A DNA stretch of 64,000 nucleotides from Syngnathus acus (lineage: Eukaryota; Chordata; Actinopteri; Syngnathiformes; Syngnathidae). The stretch spans positions 12,384,604 to 12,448,603 of the forward strand of contig NC_051105.1 in assembly GCF_901709675.1 (NCBI RefSeq). The letters run 5' to 3'. Of this stretch, positions 22,201-34,359 are shown piece by piece. Numbering within the stretch: position 1 is the first letter of the stretch; every line of letters starts with the position of its first letter. The position numbers and the translations under genes are program-made. Under the pieces are notes generated by a model, which made no database searches, was not told the origin of the DNA, and worked only from the letters and a program-made list of their open reading frames with translations.

Positions 22201-22900
22201 CATACTTGAGGGAGCAACTCAGCTGAAGGGTCAGCCTCCTCGCTGGAAGTCTGGCGATCCCAATCAACAACCAAGCCAACCTCCCAGGGTTGTCTCAGAA
22301 TTATTTACCCGAGAACCTCCTCGCTGCAGGTCTGGCCGGCTGACGCAGTCCGCAGCGAGCAGAGACCCTCCTCGCCGCGTGGCCGACTGGCAACTGTCTG
22401 CAAAACAGAGCCCCATGTCCAATTGGCAAAAGGCTGAAATTCTTCTGCTAATCTGTTTTTTTGTATATTTTGGGCTGTATTCGTCAAAAACAAATGTTGT
22501 TCTGCAAGCTCCTTTGACCAATTCGACCAAACAATGAATTGTGGTTGCAAGGTTGAAGGAGCTAAATCAGACAAGTGGGATTTAGATGTGTTGCTCAGCG
22601 TTGTTACCGGGTTCTGCTGATGTGACGACACACACGGGCCAATTGACTTGTAGCGCATATTTAGCTGCATTACTCAGCGTCGTTACCGGGTTCCACAGGC
22701 TCATCAGTGTGTAATTTTGTCTATGAGTTTTAGACTGTTGTATTTATTCTGTAATATACATCAGATTTATCACATATTATTTATTGTTATCTTTTTTGTA
22801 TCCACCCCGCACCGATAATCATGGTTTAATTTAAAGTTATTTTATTTATTTGATCTATTTATCATTTATTAATATTAAGCTATCTTGTATTATCAATGTT
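22201..22900. other. Repeat-like, unassigned
   Basis: No coding motif. Two short internal echoes are visible: cctcctcgct-aagtctggc (about 22228 and 22316) and cagcgt-gttaccgggtt (about 22597 and 22677). Not assigned to a family. Confidence 0.45.
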
Positions 22901-23005
22901 AATATTGTCTGTTTATCTGTGTGTTTTGTATCTAACTGCTGGCTTCTGAATTTCCCCCCGGGATCAATAAAGTATCCATCCATCCGTCCATCCATCCTGC
23001 TCAAC
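22901..23005 (+). mobile_element. LINE 3' tail with (catc)n
   Basis: tgaatttccccccgggatca followed by ataaagtatccatccatcc is the typical 3' terminus of a fish LINE, with an aataaa signal directly before the tetranucleotide tail. Upstream boundary unknown. Confidence 0.65.
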
Positions 23006-23956
23006 CAATAAGAAACCATCCGACCAACTGACCAGCAGACATCATTCCTACATATTTTCACAGGTTGAATGTGAGTTGAAAAGTAGGAATGTGCATATGA
23101 ATATTGGTGGCAAATTTTACCATTTCAGACACTGGGTCACAACAAAAACTAAAACCCTCTGTCCACTTATCAACCCAAATTACGACAGCGCAGTCGAAAT
23201 AACTGTTTTCTGGCTCTAATCTATTCCAATCATCTGCAGTTCATTTCACCCCCTGCAACAAGCACTTTGCTTTTTTCTTTGTTTGCAGTCCATGTAGTGT
23301 CACATAGAAAGGTTGCATTGTCATTTGACCAAAAAAAAAAAAATCTCTTTTCTGTTGGATGTCTGCATATCTATTCAAAGGCAACCTGTCATCAGTGGGT
23401 GGCTGACATTGTTCCATCTAACCTCAGCGTAATGAACAACCTTATGCATTACGATATACAGTTGCCTTTTCATGATCCTGCTTTGGATTGGTTTAATGTT
23501 AGATCTTGAGTCAAGTGCATATGACGGCTACATTAAGGGAATGTTATGGTGGGCCAGTGGTTACTATAAAACAGACCTTGGATGCCACTTTGCGTTTGCA
23601 AGCAGTGCTGAACAGACATACTTTAATTAAAGTTATTTACACAGGCCATATGATACCCTGAAACAATGGTTATGGGTCTGACGTTTACCTGAAGCCAAAC
23701 ATGCACTAATGAAGACCAGCCTCTACAAGAATACTGCTCCAGTTGAGATGAGACATTGTCTCTCAGATTGAAGAAATGGCCTTTTGGCTTGGGCAGCCCT
23801 CGTTTCTTTTTCTTCTGACTTTTCGCAATCCTGAAAGAATCCCTTGTAATTTTTGATTTATTAATAGTTAATTCATATCAATCCTATTGATTGCACTACC
23901 TTACTTAAAGGTGACGAAATCAGTCAGTAACGCATATATTAACATAAAACGAACGT
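23006..23956. other. Intergenic, nothing recognised
   Basis: Short reading frames only, no recognisable motif, no terminal repeats. Confidence 0.5.
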
Positions 23957-24335
23957 TCGATCGCTGGACATCAACATGCCTGCTGAGTTCTACGGACCGG
24001 ACAGTGCGTAACTGCTGTGCATCTGGAGCGGATGGCGTGCTATCGGGCGGACCGGGCCATTGTACGAGGGGGAACATCGCGAGGAGGTGGGCTGTGCGTC
24101 TACATCCGTGACGAATGGTGCCGGGACTCTGTTGTGGGATGCTAGCACTGCTCGCCACTGGCGAAGTTTGTGATCTCCAGGCTGTTGGGGTCCTGAACTC
24201 TCTCCCAAGTTGCTTTACTTGTATGTTAATCGTGTACTGTGTCTCGTCACCGTGGGATAGGGGAAACGAAATTTCGGTTTCTTTGTGTGTCTTAGCATGA
24301 AGGAATTGAGAATAAAGCTGACTCTGACTCTGATA
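23957..24335 (+). pseudogene. Internally deleted Rex1-like LINE (family C)
   Basis: Plus strand. The first part encodes an endonuclease fragment in broken frames (TDRTVRNCC, GGGLCVYIRDEWC, AKFVIS). At about 24178 it jumps directly to the very end of the RT (a sequence equivalent to AVRILNSLP in the copy at 61216) and the 3' UTR, ending cttagcatgaaggaattgag, aataaagctgac and ctctgactctgat. Compared with the longer copy at 60890-63699, nearly the whole protein-coding region is missing. Confidence 0.75.
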
Positions 24336-24394
24336 ATGTTATTAGCTAAGACTGCTTATAAAAGCTTTACAAGGTTTTCAGAAACATTGCTTGT

Positions 24395-24657
24395 TGCGTG
24401 TTTTTTCTCCAGGTACTCCGTTTTTTTCCCACATTCCAAAAGTCATGCATGGTAGGTGAATTGAGCGCTCTAATTTTTCCTTAGGTGTATTTTTGAGTGT
24501 TAATGGTTGTTTGTCTAAATGGGCCATGCAATTGGCTGGCAGCTGTGTTCCCCGCCTACTGCCCAGAGACTGCTGCTGCAGCACACCCGTGACCCTTGTG
24601 AGGATAAGCAGGTCAGAAAATGGATGGATGGATGGATGGATGGATGGATGGATGGAT
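24395..24657 (+). mobile_element. SINE-like repeat with (ggat)n tail, 5' truncated
   Basis: Collinear with the second half of the repeat at 20737-21071 (ttttctccaggtactccg, gggccatgcaattggctggc) and ends in about ten ggat units. The tRNA-like head is absent. Confidence 0.78.
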
Positions 24658-24975
24658 ATATCTGCTCTTAATCCATCAGAGCATGATGAATTATTTTTAG
24701 AGGCCAAATCCTCTGTTGGCTCCCAAATCACAATGATGAATATCTTTTACCGTATTTTTCGGACTATAAGTTGCAGTTATTTCATAGTTTGGGTGGGGGG
24801 GCGACTTATACTGAGGAGCGACTTATGTGATTTTTTCATAAATTTTCCAAAAAAAAAAAAAGTGAAACCACGATAAACGAACCGCGATGTGGCAAGGGAT
24901 TACTGTAATTTGAATTTCAAGTGACGTCAGCGGCGCGGCGGTTGTTTACATAAAGGACAAAGATTTGATCACGGG

Positions 24976-25346
24976 TGTCACGAACGGAGTGTGGAAATGG
25001 AGCAAGGCGACCAAGTGCAGCTTGGACCAGGGTTTATTGCAGCAAACTCAAAAGACAGACCCGGCAAACCGACGTGACTTAACATCAAAACTAACCGGAC
25101 TGACCGACAAAAACGTGGAACAAAAGACAGGAACCAAACAACCTCGTGGCAGTGACACATGCATTGTCCACAATGCTCCGACATCGAGTGGCACACAAAC
25201 AGAACTCAAATACAACACAGGCAACAAGAGGCAGGTGGGTGTGATTACACTAATCAAGGGCACACAGGAAGGGAGGGGCGAGCACACAGACACACAGAAA
25301 CGATGACAACCTATACACATCACAAAACTGGGGACGAGACACGACA
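24976..25346 (-). mobile_element. Solo LTR (family S), 371 bp, 5-bp duplication
   Basis: TG...CA ends (TGTCACGAACGG at 24976, ACACGACA at 25346), flanked by acggg on both sides (24971-24975, 25347-25351). The empty site is seen in TA element 3 at about 42507 (gatcacgggatgacg). Read on the minus strand it has a TATA-like gtatttgag and a caataaaccctggtcc polyadenylation region. Other copies: 35924-36220 and 49280-49725. No internal retroelement sequence remains, so it arose by LTR-LTR recombination. Confidence 0.92.
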
Positions 25347-25490
25347 ACGGGATGACGAAGTTGACGAAGGGCCCCACGCACTACCGGCATTATTAGCGGC
25401 TTTGTTTGTAAGTGACACGGAGGACGAAGAGTTTGAAGGATTTAATGATTTGGAGTGACACAGAAGGTTTGAAAAACTATTATGGCTTTT

Positions 25491-26145
25491 ACGCACGCCC
25501 GGTCCTACTCTACGGAGCTCTCTTTCACCTCCGTGGATGGAAGTCGGGGGCCGGCACTCGGCCGGGTGGCTGTCCGGGGACGGTGGATGGGGCTCAGACA
25601 TGCCTTTTACGCACGCCCGGTCCTACTCTACGGAGCTCTCTTTCACCTCCGTGGATGGAAGTCGGGGGCCGGCACTCGGCCGGGTGGCTGTCCGGGGACG
25701 GTGGATGGGGCTCGGACATGCCTTTTACGCACGCCCGGTCCTACTCTACGGAGCTCTCTTTCACCTCCGTGGATGGAAGTCGGGGGCCGGCACTCGGCCG
25801 GGTGGCTGTCCGGGGACGGTGGATGGGGCTCGGACATGCCTTTTACGCACGCCCGGTCCTACTCTACGGAGCTCTCTTTCACCTCCGTGGATGGAAGTCG
25901 GGGGCCGGCACTCGGCCGGGTGGCTGTCCGGGGACGGTGGATGGGGCTCGGACATGCCTTTTACGCACGCCCGGTCCTACTCTACGGAGCTCTCTTTCAC
26001 CTTCGTGGATGGAAGTCGGGAGCCGGTGCTCGGCCGGGTGGCTGTCCGGGGACGATGGATGGGGCTCGGACATGGCTTATCCGCACGCCCGGTCCTATTC
26101 TATGGAGTTCTCTTCCACCTCCGTGGCTGGAAGTGCCACCTCCGG
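25491..26145. repeat. 118-bp minisatellite, 5.5 units
   Basis: Units start at 25491, 25609, 25727, 25845, 25963 and 26081 (acgcacgcccggtcctact). The first four are nearly identical; the fifth and sixth diverge. Since 118 is not a multiple of three and the unit has no stops on the plus strand, all three plus frames stay open for 240-266 codons and give the same repeated peptide in rotating order. A homologous array of 3.7 units is in TA element 3. Confidence 0.95.
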
Positions 26146-26951
26146 GGGATGCAAGTCCACGCTGCCACACGCCTGGAAGTCGACGCCGGTGCTTGGGGCC
26201 ATGTGGCGGTAAACTATTTATGTTATAGTTATTTGATATATTTTATTTCGTGTAGCAACTTGTATATGTTTTTATCGTTACGGTTCAGTAGTTGTTGGCT
26301 CATTGAACTCTTGTTTTGTTAAATAAAGAGCCGTTTACCAAACCCACGTCTTTCCTTGTACTTTGTTAACGCTACAATATAGTTATATACTAGATCTGTG
26401 GAATAACGACGAGGCTGACGTCAGGGCGCACGCGCGGCATTGTTGACAAAGGACGAGGAATTTGATCGATGGATTTAATGATTAGGAGTGACACGGATGG
26501 TTTGATAATATTATTGCTTATATAATAGTTATTTGATATATAATTTATATATCGTTATATGGGCCTGTGGAATATTTTGAAGTGCAAGCGCCGTCAGCGG
26601 CGCGCACCCATTGTTGAATAAAGGACGATCGATGGATTTAATGAATTGGAGTGACACAGATGGTTTTATAAACGTGATATCTATGTAATAGTTATTTGAA
26701 TAACTCTGAATGTTACGTCAGGCCCGTTCTCAGCTCTTCGTTTCTGTTTATGTCACGTTAGCATACCTATCGTTTAGCCTGTTGTTGCTCGTTCATGTCT
26801 GTTCTTGGTGTTGGATTTTGTCAAATAAATTTCCCCCAAAATGCGACTTATACTCCGGAGGAACTTATATATGTTTTTTTCACATTATTGTGCATTTGAT
26901 GGCTAATGCGACCTATATTCCGGAGCGACTTTTAGTTCGAAAAATACGGTA

Positions 26952-28379
26952 TATACAAGACCTCTCTTGCAGTGAAGCCCAGGGACGTGCGGTCAGAGGA
27001 AGCAAGGGAGGCTACGCTTCCCCTGCCATCATGAAAAGGGGAAAAACAAATTCTTTTTTTTTTATTTTATAAAATCATTTTCCTTTTAATCTCAATTTTG
27101 TATCATTTTGAACCAAAATCGCAGAATTTTTATAGTTATTTTAAAACCGAAGACGATTCGCTCGGAGGAGCCAACATCCTGTCTAGCCTCCGCTGAGGAT
27201 TGCGTAATCACACGGCTGCCTATGTTGACAGGCTATGCAGTTAGTCTGAACCACGCCCTGTCTTTATGTCGCTGTTTAAGTGTTCAAACACTGTAGCTAA
27301 ATTAATTAATTTCCGTAGTTAAGCTGGTGTATATAATATCTAGTGATCCCGGGATGCTTCATGCGCCTACCTGTAGAATAAGAGAGCTCCGGTTCAAATT
27401 AACAGTGAACAACTGAGGAGCAGTCGTCCATTTGTTATGTTTTACATTCGTGCGTGACAGGTGGAAGTTACCGGCTGATTGACGGGCAGGCGTGAGCGTG
27501 ACACAGAGAAACGTTGAAAATATGCAAAACATCCCCATTTCCGTACGTAATTATTTTACAAATGTTGGGAGGAGAGGAGACAGCGCCATGAGATGACATC
27601 ATACGACAGCATCTCTCTGCCACAAAACTGTCAGCTGCCTGTCAGCCTAATTTGTTGTTGTTGTTTTTTTATAAATTATTATTTTGGCATTGTTATTTAG
27701 CAATGAACATGATTTGGGGATGGCGTTGTGATGATCGATGGCGACGATATAAACTAGCTCGAACTTCAAGTCAAGACAGCCGCCACATTAGCACGCGCTG
27801 CCGAGAAAAGCTTAAAAAAAAAAAAGCAAACCAAGGCATCAACGTACTCTTTGGTACGCAATAGTTTATTTTTAAATTTGTCTCCTCACTGCCTCCCAAC
27901 TGCGCACAACCACAGACGTTTTGACTTTAGAGATATTTCAATTTATTCATCCCCTCAAAAATACCTTATTTCTCGTCAGCTTCCATTTTTGTGACTGCAA
28001 TATGTTCGTGTGGCGCAATATTTATGCAAAACAGACGTGGTATCCAGTCTTATCATTTATTTGCAAAACCAAATTTATTCCCCAAATCTGTTTCCATGGC
28101 CAAAATACGCATTTTCTTTTTTTCGCTTTGAAATCCAACCCCTTCAAGCGTTAGGCCTTTTTTATTTTGTAGCATTTTATTTCAGGTTTATTTTGGCATT
28201 TCTTAAAAAAATTAATAAATGTAGGTAGATGGATGTGTCTATCACAATGCTCCTGAAACATCATCTACTACAGCAAATTTCATGAAGAGAATAATCATGT
28301 ATAATGTACATATGTATATATAATATATATATTACAGAATTCAATAGGTTACATATTTATCAGTCTATGACTATGTTTA
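26952..28379. other. Intergenic with a possible hAT end
   Basis: At about 26980 cagggacgtgcggtcagagg begins what looks like one terminus of a repeat (aagcaagggaggctacgctt follows). I find no matching opposite end, so it is not called. The rest is AT-rich with no coding motif. Confidence 0.4.
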
Positions 28380-29365
28380 CCGTATTTTTCGCACCAAAAG
28401 GCGCACTGGATTATAAAGTGCTCCCTCATTGATTTTTTTATTTTAGAAATGATTTCATATATAGGGCGCACCGGATTAAAAGGCGCATAAAATAGAAGCT
28501 ATACTGCAACAAACTGAGGTTGACTAAGGTTGCGGTACGCATCCACTAGCCAATAACCAATGAGCCCTCTGTAAACAATCGCGTTTCTCAAACTATATCC
28601 TATAAAATGATCGGAACTGACTAAAGTTCGATCTAACACATTGGTACTGCTTACCTATGTTTCCCTTCCATATCGATCCGTAAATTTAATCGCAACAGTA
28701 ACAGAGCAGCCTATTTTTAAATGAAATAGCCTCGTGTGTATAGCAGCTATCATTATAGCATTAGCCACCCGTAAACTCCCATGAGCCTCAGCTCGCAGAC
28801 TCCCATGAGCCTCAGCAAAGTGTCATGGCAGCCCCCTGTAAACAATCGCCTTTCTCAAACTATCTCCTATAAAATGATCGGAACTGACTAAAGGTCGATC
28901 TAACACATTGGTACTGCTTATCTATGTTTCCCTTCCATATCAATCCGTAAATTTACTCGAAACATTAACGGAGCAGCCTGCTTTGAAATCAAATAGCCTC
29001 GTGCGCATAGCAGCTATCATTATAGCATTAGCCACCCGCAAACTCCCATGAGCCTCAGCTTGCAGACTCGAAAGCATTAACGGAACAGCCTATTATGAAA
29101 TGAAATAGACTCGCGGGTACAATAGCTATTCAGTGACACCCCCTGACCACGGTTGACGTAATGCTGGGAAGCGATGCAACCTTGTAATTTACTAGTCGTA
29201 CTAAAACGTACTGAAACATTTTGGCAGAGCGCTGTGTACAACCAGTATGGATCAACAAATTCATCAATTGATCCATATATAAGGCGCTCTGCATTATAAG
29301 GTGCACTGTGGGTTTTGGAATAAAATTTAAGTTTTTAAGTGCGCCTAATAGTGCGGAAAATACGG
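28380..29365. mobile_element. TA-flanked MITE (CCGTATTTTTCGCACC termini)
   Basis: The left end CCGTATTTTTCGCACCAAAAG and the right end read inward CCGTATTTTCCGCACTATTAG form imperfect inverted repeats, with TA on both sides. The repeated word ggcgca near both ends distinguishes it from the ggcgact-type elements at 8713, 24750 and 42281, though the first bases agree. Non-coding. Confidence 0.82.
28561..29067. repeat. 267-bp tandem duplication inside the MITE
   Basis: ctgtaaacaatcgc recurs at about 28569 and 28836, and the following sequence (aaaatgatcggaactgacta, cattatagcattagcc) matches over about 210 bp before the second copy ends near 29067. Confidence 0.88.
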
Positions 29366-29367
29366 TA

Positions 29368-30860
29368 CATATAGTCAATATTGAGATTAAGGTTTGAATT
29401 TGGGATCTGAAACAATCAGAATAACCTTCACTGGACAGAGCAACTTGTGTGTTTAAATATCCCAACTAAAATGGCAATGCAGATCGAATTAATGGTGCAA
29501 ATATGAGTTATTTCCGCACATTATTTTCATATCACTCACCACAGGAATAAAGCAGTCTTTTCCCCCTCACTCCAAAAGTGTGCTTTTCTGCTGGGTCTCA
29601 TGATTGTTTACATCTGCGCGTTTGAGTTTCTGCACCAGATGTACGCACATACGTATATGCTGTCTATACACATCTTTGCTGTAGTGATAGAAAATAATAT
29701 GAAAAACCCAGGGGTCTTATTTAGAATTTAAAGAACCTGATTAAGAGCATATTTTGCGTTCATGAGCGCGTTTACATGGACTTTGAAAAACAGAAGATTA
29801 CCAATTTTTTAAAAACGCGTTATTGACTGCATTTAAACAGTCTATGGTAGAATTTGAGCCATATTTACGTTGATTTTCCAGTATAAGGCACTATAGTTAT
29901 TTAATTTTTGTTTTTTATTCACGATCCTCTGTAAAGGAAAGAAAAATAAGATTGCATTTACTCAAGGACATCAACTGATTAACTTGGTATTTGAGTTTTA
30001 AAGTGTGAATTCAGTGACAACTTGAAACTCACCTTACCCTGCTTTTAAGACAGACACCAAGGTGATTGCCTTTGGCAAACAATTGACCCCTGTTGACCTC
30101 AACAATCCAATCACACCCAGAGGACTAAAACAAAGGTTGGGTCGGATTCATGGTCTGCAATTCTGAACAAAATGAAATTAGCCCATCTACACTGGGTCAT
30201 TAGGCTGAATCCCAAATCATCCCCATCGCTCTTTCAATTCAGCCATCTTGGTTCGGCAGATGGTTGTGATGCGATTGGTGTGTCATATTGGCCTTATGCT
30301 CACATTTCGTACCCTCACTGTCATCTATCACTTGAGGAGCTCTAATTAGCTTGCTATTCTGCCATACAAACTATTCCAAGCTTCTAAAAAGGCCTCCTTG
30401 TGTTTTGAATGACGGGGAAAGCACTGAAAGAGGGCAAATGGTAGGAGGGGAGGGAAGACAATCATTGTGTGCAGCATGACATTTGAATAGTATTTTCAGC
30501 ACTTCAAAGCAGCAATTACATTTCGCCTATAGACTTCCTACAAGGGTACTTTTTCTTTGTCGTTTCATCACAAGTGTGCTATAAATGGATCAAGTGATCT
30601 TGCTAAACTGAAGGCTATATGTAAGATAGACTTGAGGTTTGTTTTCTAAGATGAATGTTGTTAGGGTTGACAACTTATTTTGATCGTATGATTATGTTGG
30701 AATTTTGGCTAGAATCATTAACTTTGTTAAAACCTTCCACCTTACCTTGACTCAAAACTTTCCACTTCTCTGCAGTTGTTGAAACTTTCCAAATGATGTG
30801 GAAAAATTGTTGCTTAGTTAGTTGTCTCAAAATTTCCACTAGTATCTGTTTCCGAATGGA
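29368..30860. other. Intergenic, nothing recognised
   Basis: AT-rich, no coding motif, LINE tail or inverted termini visible. Confidence 0.5.
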
Positions 30861-30867
30861 CAAAAAG

Positions 30868-33345
30868 ACAGATTCCCCGGTTGGAGGCGTCAACCTCCAC
30901 CACGAACTGGCGGGATGGGTCGGGCAGCGTGAGGATCGGGGCAGGCCTCTTCAGCTCCTGGAAGGCCGCCTCCGCCTTCGCCGTCCAACAGAACGGAACC
31001 TTAGGGGATGTTAGAGCATGCAGTGGAGCCGCTGTGGCGCTGAAGCCTCTGATGAACCGCCTATAAAAGTTAGCAAAGCCGAGGAATTGCTGCACTTTTT
31101 TGCGGCTATCAGGTGTAGGCCATTTAGTCACCGCGCTTACTTTTCCCGGGTCCATCTGCACTTTGCCAGGGGCTATGATGAAGCCAAGGAAAGATACAGT
31201 ATTGGCGTGGAACTCGCTCTTTTCGGCTTTGACATAAAGTTGGTGATCAAGGAGGCGTTGCAATATACTGTCTTAACATGAGACTCATGGGTCTCCAAAT
31301 CCGGTGAATAGATCAGAATGTCATCCAAATATACATAAACAAAACAATCCAAAAAGTCTCTCAGTATATCATTAATCATGGCCTGGAATACAGCGGGTGC
31401 ATTGGTGAGGCCAAACGGCATTACTAAGTATTCGAAGTGTCCTCTGGGAGTGTTAAATCCCGTTTTCCATTCATCCCCCTCCCGGATGCGCACTAGGTGG
31501 TACGCGTTGCGCAGATCTAGCTTGGTGAACACCCGAGCTTGTTGCAGTTGATCAAATACGGTTGACATGAGTGGAAGGGGATACCGGTTCTTAATCGTGA
31601 TCTGATTGAGGGGACTGTAGTCTATGCAGGGGCGTCTTGCCCACGAAAAAGAATCCGGCCCCCGCAGGAGACGATGACGGTCTAATCAAACCCGCTTTAA
31701 GAGACGCGTCAATATAATCAGTCAGGGCCTGCTTTTTGGGTGCCGAAAGGGAATAAAGCCTCCCCTTGGGTATGGTAGAGCCGGGCAGGAGCTCAATGGC
31801 GCAATCATACGGACGGTGGGGCGGTAGAGAGGTAGCCTTTACTTTACTGAATACCTCTGCGAGTTGGTGATAGCACACGGGAACCCCGGTCAGACCTGGG
31901 GTTTCTGGGTCTAGGGCAGGAGAAACAGAGACAGGGTCAGAACCACGTTTAGGGTCAATCTGGGGGTTAGATTCGAGGCATGAAACTTGGCAATGGGGTC
32001 CCCATCCCCTTATCTCCCCGGATTCCCAGTCTATGGTTGGGTTGTGGCGTTTTAGCCATGGATACCCGAGGATAAGAGGTCTTCATGGGGGAGGTTACGA
32101 CATGCGATCTTACTTTCTCATGATGGTTGCCAAAAGACAGAGAGACGGGTTCGGTTACGTGAGTAATATCAAAAAGCGCTTTTCCATTGAGCGCCTTGGC
32201 TTTCACTGTCGTGTCTAGCAGTTCAGTCTTGACCCCTAATCTTCGAGCAAACGCCCAGTCGACCAAACTCTCATCGGCCCCGGAGTCTATTAGCACCCCA
32301 AGTTTAGTGTCTTTTCCTAAAGAGGTAATTGTGCCGATGGGTAGGCCGAACCTTCTGATGGGCAACAGAAAAGGTACTCACCATCAGGCCTTTCCTCACC
32401 GGACAGGAGGGGAGGATATGTCCTTGCGCACCGCAATAATAGCATCTACCCTCCTGGCGTCGGCGCTGCCTTTCCTCCTCGGTCAACGTAGCTCTGCCCA
32501 ACTGCATGGGTTCGATCCCAGGAGGCAGCGGAGCCATGTTCGGCGTGAGGCGGTGTGCCTTGAGGGGCGAAGACCCGGCCACTGATGTGGGGGAGAAGGC
32601 GGATGTGTTCCTGCATGCGCGCTGCCTCTTCCATTTCTGCAGTCGATTGTCCGTGCGAATAGCCAGCACGATGAGAGCGTCGAGGTCTGTGGGGAGGTCG
32701 AGGGGGATGAGCTGGTCCTGTATGGGTCCTGAAAGGCCCCTGAGAAAGACCTCATACAGGGCCGTCGAGTTCCACCCGCATTCCGCGGCCAGAGTGCGGA
32801 AGCGGATCGCGTAGTCCCCGACAGTCTCCCGACGCTGGGTCAGCCGGCATAGCTCCCGAGCCTTCTTTCGGGCTGAGGAGATTGGGTCGAACACCATACG
32901 GAGGGCCTCGATGAAGGTGGGGAGGGAATGACAAGTGGCAGAATCCCTAGCCCATTCGGCGGTCGCCCACGCCCGGGCCCTTCCCGTTAGGTAAGAGACC
33001 ATAAAGGCCACCCGGGAGCGTTCCGTGGGGAATTCGCCTGGGGACCGCTCAAACTGCATTTCACACTCGGTGATGAAGGCTCTACTAAGCCCGGGTTCTC
33101 CGGAGTAGCATTCCGGAGGAGCCAGTCTGGCGCCCACAGCAGTTGGGGCGCCCACGGCAATGGGAGCACAGCAGGACGGGCCACAGGGGAGGCAGCTGGT
33201 GGACTGGGCGTCGCCGCTGATCCCGCGGTCAGAAGTGAGAGAACTTCCTGCATCTGCTTGCTCAGCAGTCCCACCTGGGCGGCCACCACCCCTCGGAATT
33301 CTTCCTGGCTCTTTGTGAGCCCTTGGACTCCAAGACCCAGAGCCT
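30868..33345 (-). pseudogene. Ty3/Gypsy gag-pol remnant (copy 2), no LTRs
   Basis: Collinear with about 55750-58195 of the near-complete element but split into at least six frames. From the 5' side: gag N-terminus (about 32987-33345); gag capsid and zinc knuckle (32400-33155; [34 protein letters not shown]); protease (31967-32365; [15 protein letters not shown]); RT start (31591-31878; [18 protein letters not shown]); RT core (31173-31568; [29 protein letters not shown]); and RT end into RNase H (30868-31263; [27 protein letters not shown]). RNase H is cut after a few residues; integrase and both LTRs are absent. It retains a 15-base RT segment (KAGLI codons) that copy 1 has lost. Confidence 0.92.
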
Positions 33346-33432
33346 CCAATTGCAAAATTGTAATTTTGATCTCTTTGTGTGTCTTGACATGTGAAGAAAT
33401 TGACAATAAAGCAGACTTTGACTTTGATTTAG
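33346..33432 (+). mobile_element. LINE C 3' tail fragment
   Basis: gatctctttgtgtgtcttga followed by aattgacaataaagcagact and ttgacttt units matches the reverse complement of 60900-61010, the 3' end of the LINE C family. It directly abuts the gypsy remnant. Confidence 0.75.
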
Positions 33433-33509
33433 AACAGTAAATACTTTGTAGCCTAAGACATAGTAGTAAGGGTGGTGAAACGTATTAAAATAACCACCAA
33501 AACCTTGTA

Positions 33510-34357
33510 CAGTTGAGCCTCGGTTTTCGAACACAATCCGTTCCAGAAGGCTGTTCGAGAAGTGAATCGTTCGAAGTCCGAATCATATTTTCCCATTACA
33601 AATAATGGAAAAAAAATTAATCCCTTCCAAGCCAAAAAAACCCCGCCTTTTTTAAGCATTTTTTCATTTGCGAATTTTTGTCCAATCGCGCAACTGCAGC
33701 GCACCGCCGAACGCGCAACCGTAGCGCGTCGCCGACCGCGCAACTGCACCGCACTGGTTGCATTATTGTGACAGAGCCGTCGCTGAAATTTAAAAAATAT
33801 TTTAAAGTCCTGATGTACATTTCAAAATTTAAGTGGACATCAGTGCGCAGGGAGCTTAATTTTGTCCGATCGCGCAACTGCAGCGCACCGCCGAACGCGC
33901 AACCGTTGCGCGCCGCCGAACGCGCAACTGCACCGTGCTGGTCGCATTATTGTGACAGAGCGGTCACTAAAATTTAGAAAATATTTTTAAAGTCCTGATG
34001 TACTTTCCAAAATTTAAGTGGACCTCAGTGCGCAGGGAGCTTAATTTGGTCCGATCGCGCAACCGGAGCGCGCCGGGCCCTCAGTGTCGCATTGCTTTAG
34101 GAGCGTCTTTGTTTTTTAGGATGGCTTAACTGCTCCCACTTGCTTCCTTTGGAGGCATGATGAGAGTTGATACAATCCTCAGAGTATCGAGAACGTAATA
34201 ACGAACGGAGTCAGTTGGCATGCGGGTCCTCTCGGCTCATCTCGCGAGGTTTGACAACCGAATTTCGTCCGACATCCGGAGCAAAAAAATCTCAAATTTT
34301 TTGTTCGAATACCGATTTGTTCGAGAACCGGGTCGTTCGAAAACCGAGGCTCCATTG
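33510..34357. mobile_element. pogo-like MITE, copy 2
   Basis: Ends CAGTTGAGCCTCGGTTTTCG and (inward) CAATGGAGCCTCGGTTTTCG, flanked by TA. Collinear with copy 1 at 9027-9876 over its whole length, including the internal 185-bp tandem duplication. Confidence 0.88.
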
Positions 34358-34359
34358 TA

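Larger units (their letters stand above)
24750..26949. mobile_element. TA-flanked DNA element 2 with solo LTR and 118-bp minisatellite
   Basis: Inverted termini CCGTATTTTTCGGACTATAA and (inward) CCGTATTTTTCGAACTAAAAG, with TA on both sides (24748-24749, 26950-26951). Collinear with element 3 at 42281-44479 apart from the solo LTR here and an L2 insertion there. No transposase frame. Confidence 0.85.

Noticed and set aside
25412-26322. Three overlapping plus-strand frames of 248-266 codons
   Set aside because: They run through the 118-bp minisatellite and encode the same repeated peptide in rotated order; no domain, no start context, and the reading exists in all frames.
26977-27010. hAT-like terminus cagggacgtgcgg
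   Set aside because: No opposite terminus or duplication could be found within the next few kb.
27921-28228. Two overlapping frames of 72-77 codons
   Set aside because: AT-rich, aromatic-rich random composition, no motif or conserved context.
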